From NCBI GenBank assembly GCA_946811185.2, contig OX328107.1, positions 38,899,860 to 38,963,859 on the forward strand: a DNA stretch of 64,000 bases. The letters are read 5' to 3'. Shown here in pieces: positions 63,650-64,000 of the stretch. The stretch is from Hippopus hippopus (lineage: Eukaryota > Mollusca > Bivalvia > Cardiida > Cardiidae). Within the stretch, counting starts at the first letter, position 1, and the number at the start of each line of letters is the position of its first letter. The position numbers were made by a program, and so were the translations under genes. The notes beneath the pieces were generated by a model that saw nothing but the letters and a program-made list of their open reading frames with translations, searched no databases and was not told where the DNA came from.

Positions 63650-64000
63650 ACTATGAAAATCTAAGATCAGACTGAACGTTCCGTGCAGCCTAATCTTGAT
63701 CTACACTGTCCTCAAAAGCGGCATGCGGAAGGGCCGTCATTGATTCTTGCTGACTGAGTGAATTATTATGAATTTGCAGATTCCGGCATAACAGAAAAAA
63801 AAAATCACTTATGAGCCATGCTCTGCGACTATGGGGTTTAATGCCTTTGCAAAAAGTATTAACCCAAGACAGCCTGCGCAGGCTGTCCTGTGTCGAAACG
63901 TTTTGCTTATGGCAAACTTTCTGCATGTCTAAGGACTTTTTTTACCACATATTATTCAGTTGGTTGTATGTCAAAATGATTTTAAGGATCCTTGATTATG
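63650..64000 (+). mobile_element. MITE-A core, then MITE-C running off the right edge
   Basis: A reverse-type MITE-A hairpin at 63655-63720. MITE-C from 63812 (GAGCCATGCTCTGCGACTAT) with a shortened hairpin CAGCCTGCGCAGGCTG reaches the window end. Confidence 0.75.

Overview
This is animal nuclear DNA: AT-rich, intron-containing and crowded with small transposons. The gene content (an MPEG1/perforin-2-like gene, a Golgi-type carbohydrate sulfotransferase, a small heat-shock protein) and the style of the repeats suggest a mollusc, most likely a bivalve. The organism assignment is inference from remembered repeat character, not from a search.

Only four protein-coding units are supported. (1) Minus strand, 219-1640: the first two coding exons of a secreted MACPF protein of the MPEG1/perforin-2 family, running off the left edge. 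(2) Plus strand, 23147-33825: a three-exon type II membrane sulfotransferase (about 450 aa) whose splice phases join exactly across introns of 6.5 and 2.8 kb. (3) Minus strand, 49961-51043: an intact Tc1/mariner-type transposase inside a complete 1,441-bp transposon with near-identical inverted ends and a TA duplication, lodged in a 30-bp satellite. (4) Minus strand, 59546-60067: a single-exon HSP20 chaperone with TATA boxes, a heat-shock-element core upstream and a short relic of a second HSP20 C-terminus downstream. These genes have no visible functional link.

The rest is repeats, given working names here. MITE-A, MITE-D and MITE-E are hairpin elements whose best copies lie between TTAA tetranucleotides. 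MITE-B and MITE-C share one hairpin module. MITE-F is a palindromic family. MITE-G has perfect 10-bp target duplications at two loci. MITE-H is one copy nested in a MITE-A. There are also tRNA-derived SINEs, a roughly 1-kb fold-back element (FB), several isolated palindromes, satellites and microsatellites. HTR elements are large modular units in which conserved hairpin-bearing ends enclose unrelated tandem-repeat cores.

Layout: 0-1.7 kb perforin-2-like gene; 1.7-23 kb MITEs, one HTR element, a 105-bp tandem array and SINEs; 23-34 kb sulfotransferase gene with repeat-filled introns; 34-46 kb HTR element, MITEs and the fold-back cluster; 47-51.7 kb a segmental duplication with satellite and the mariner; 52-59 kb nested MITE-G/FB, SINEs and MITE-C; 59-60.4 kb HSP20; 60.4-64 kb MITEs and unassigned sequence. 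Unless an element is named, stretches between entries showed me nothing recognisable. Boundaries of degenerate repeat copies are good to about 10-20 bases.
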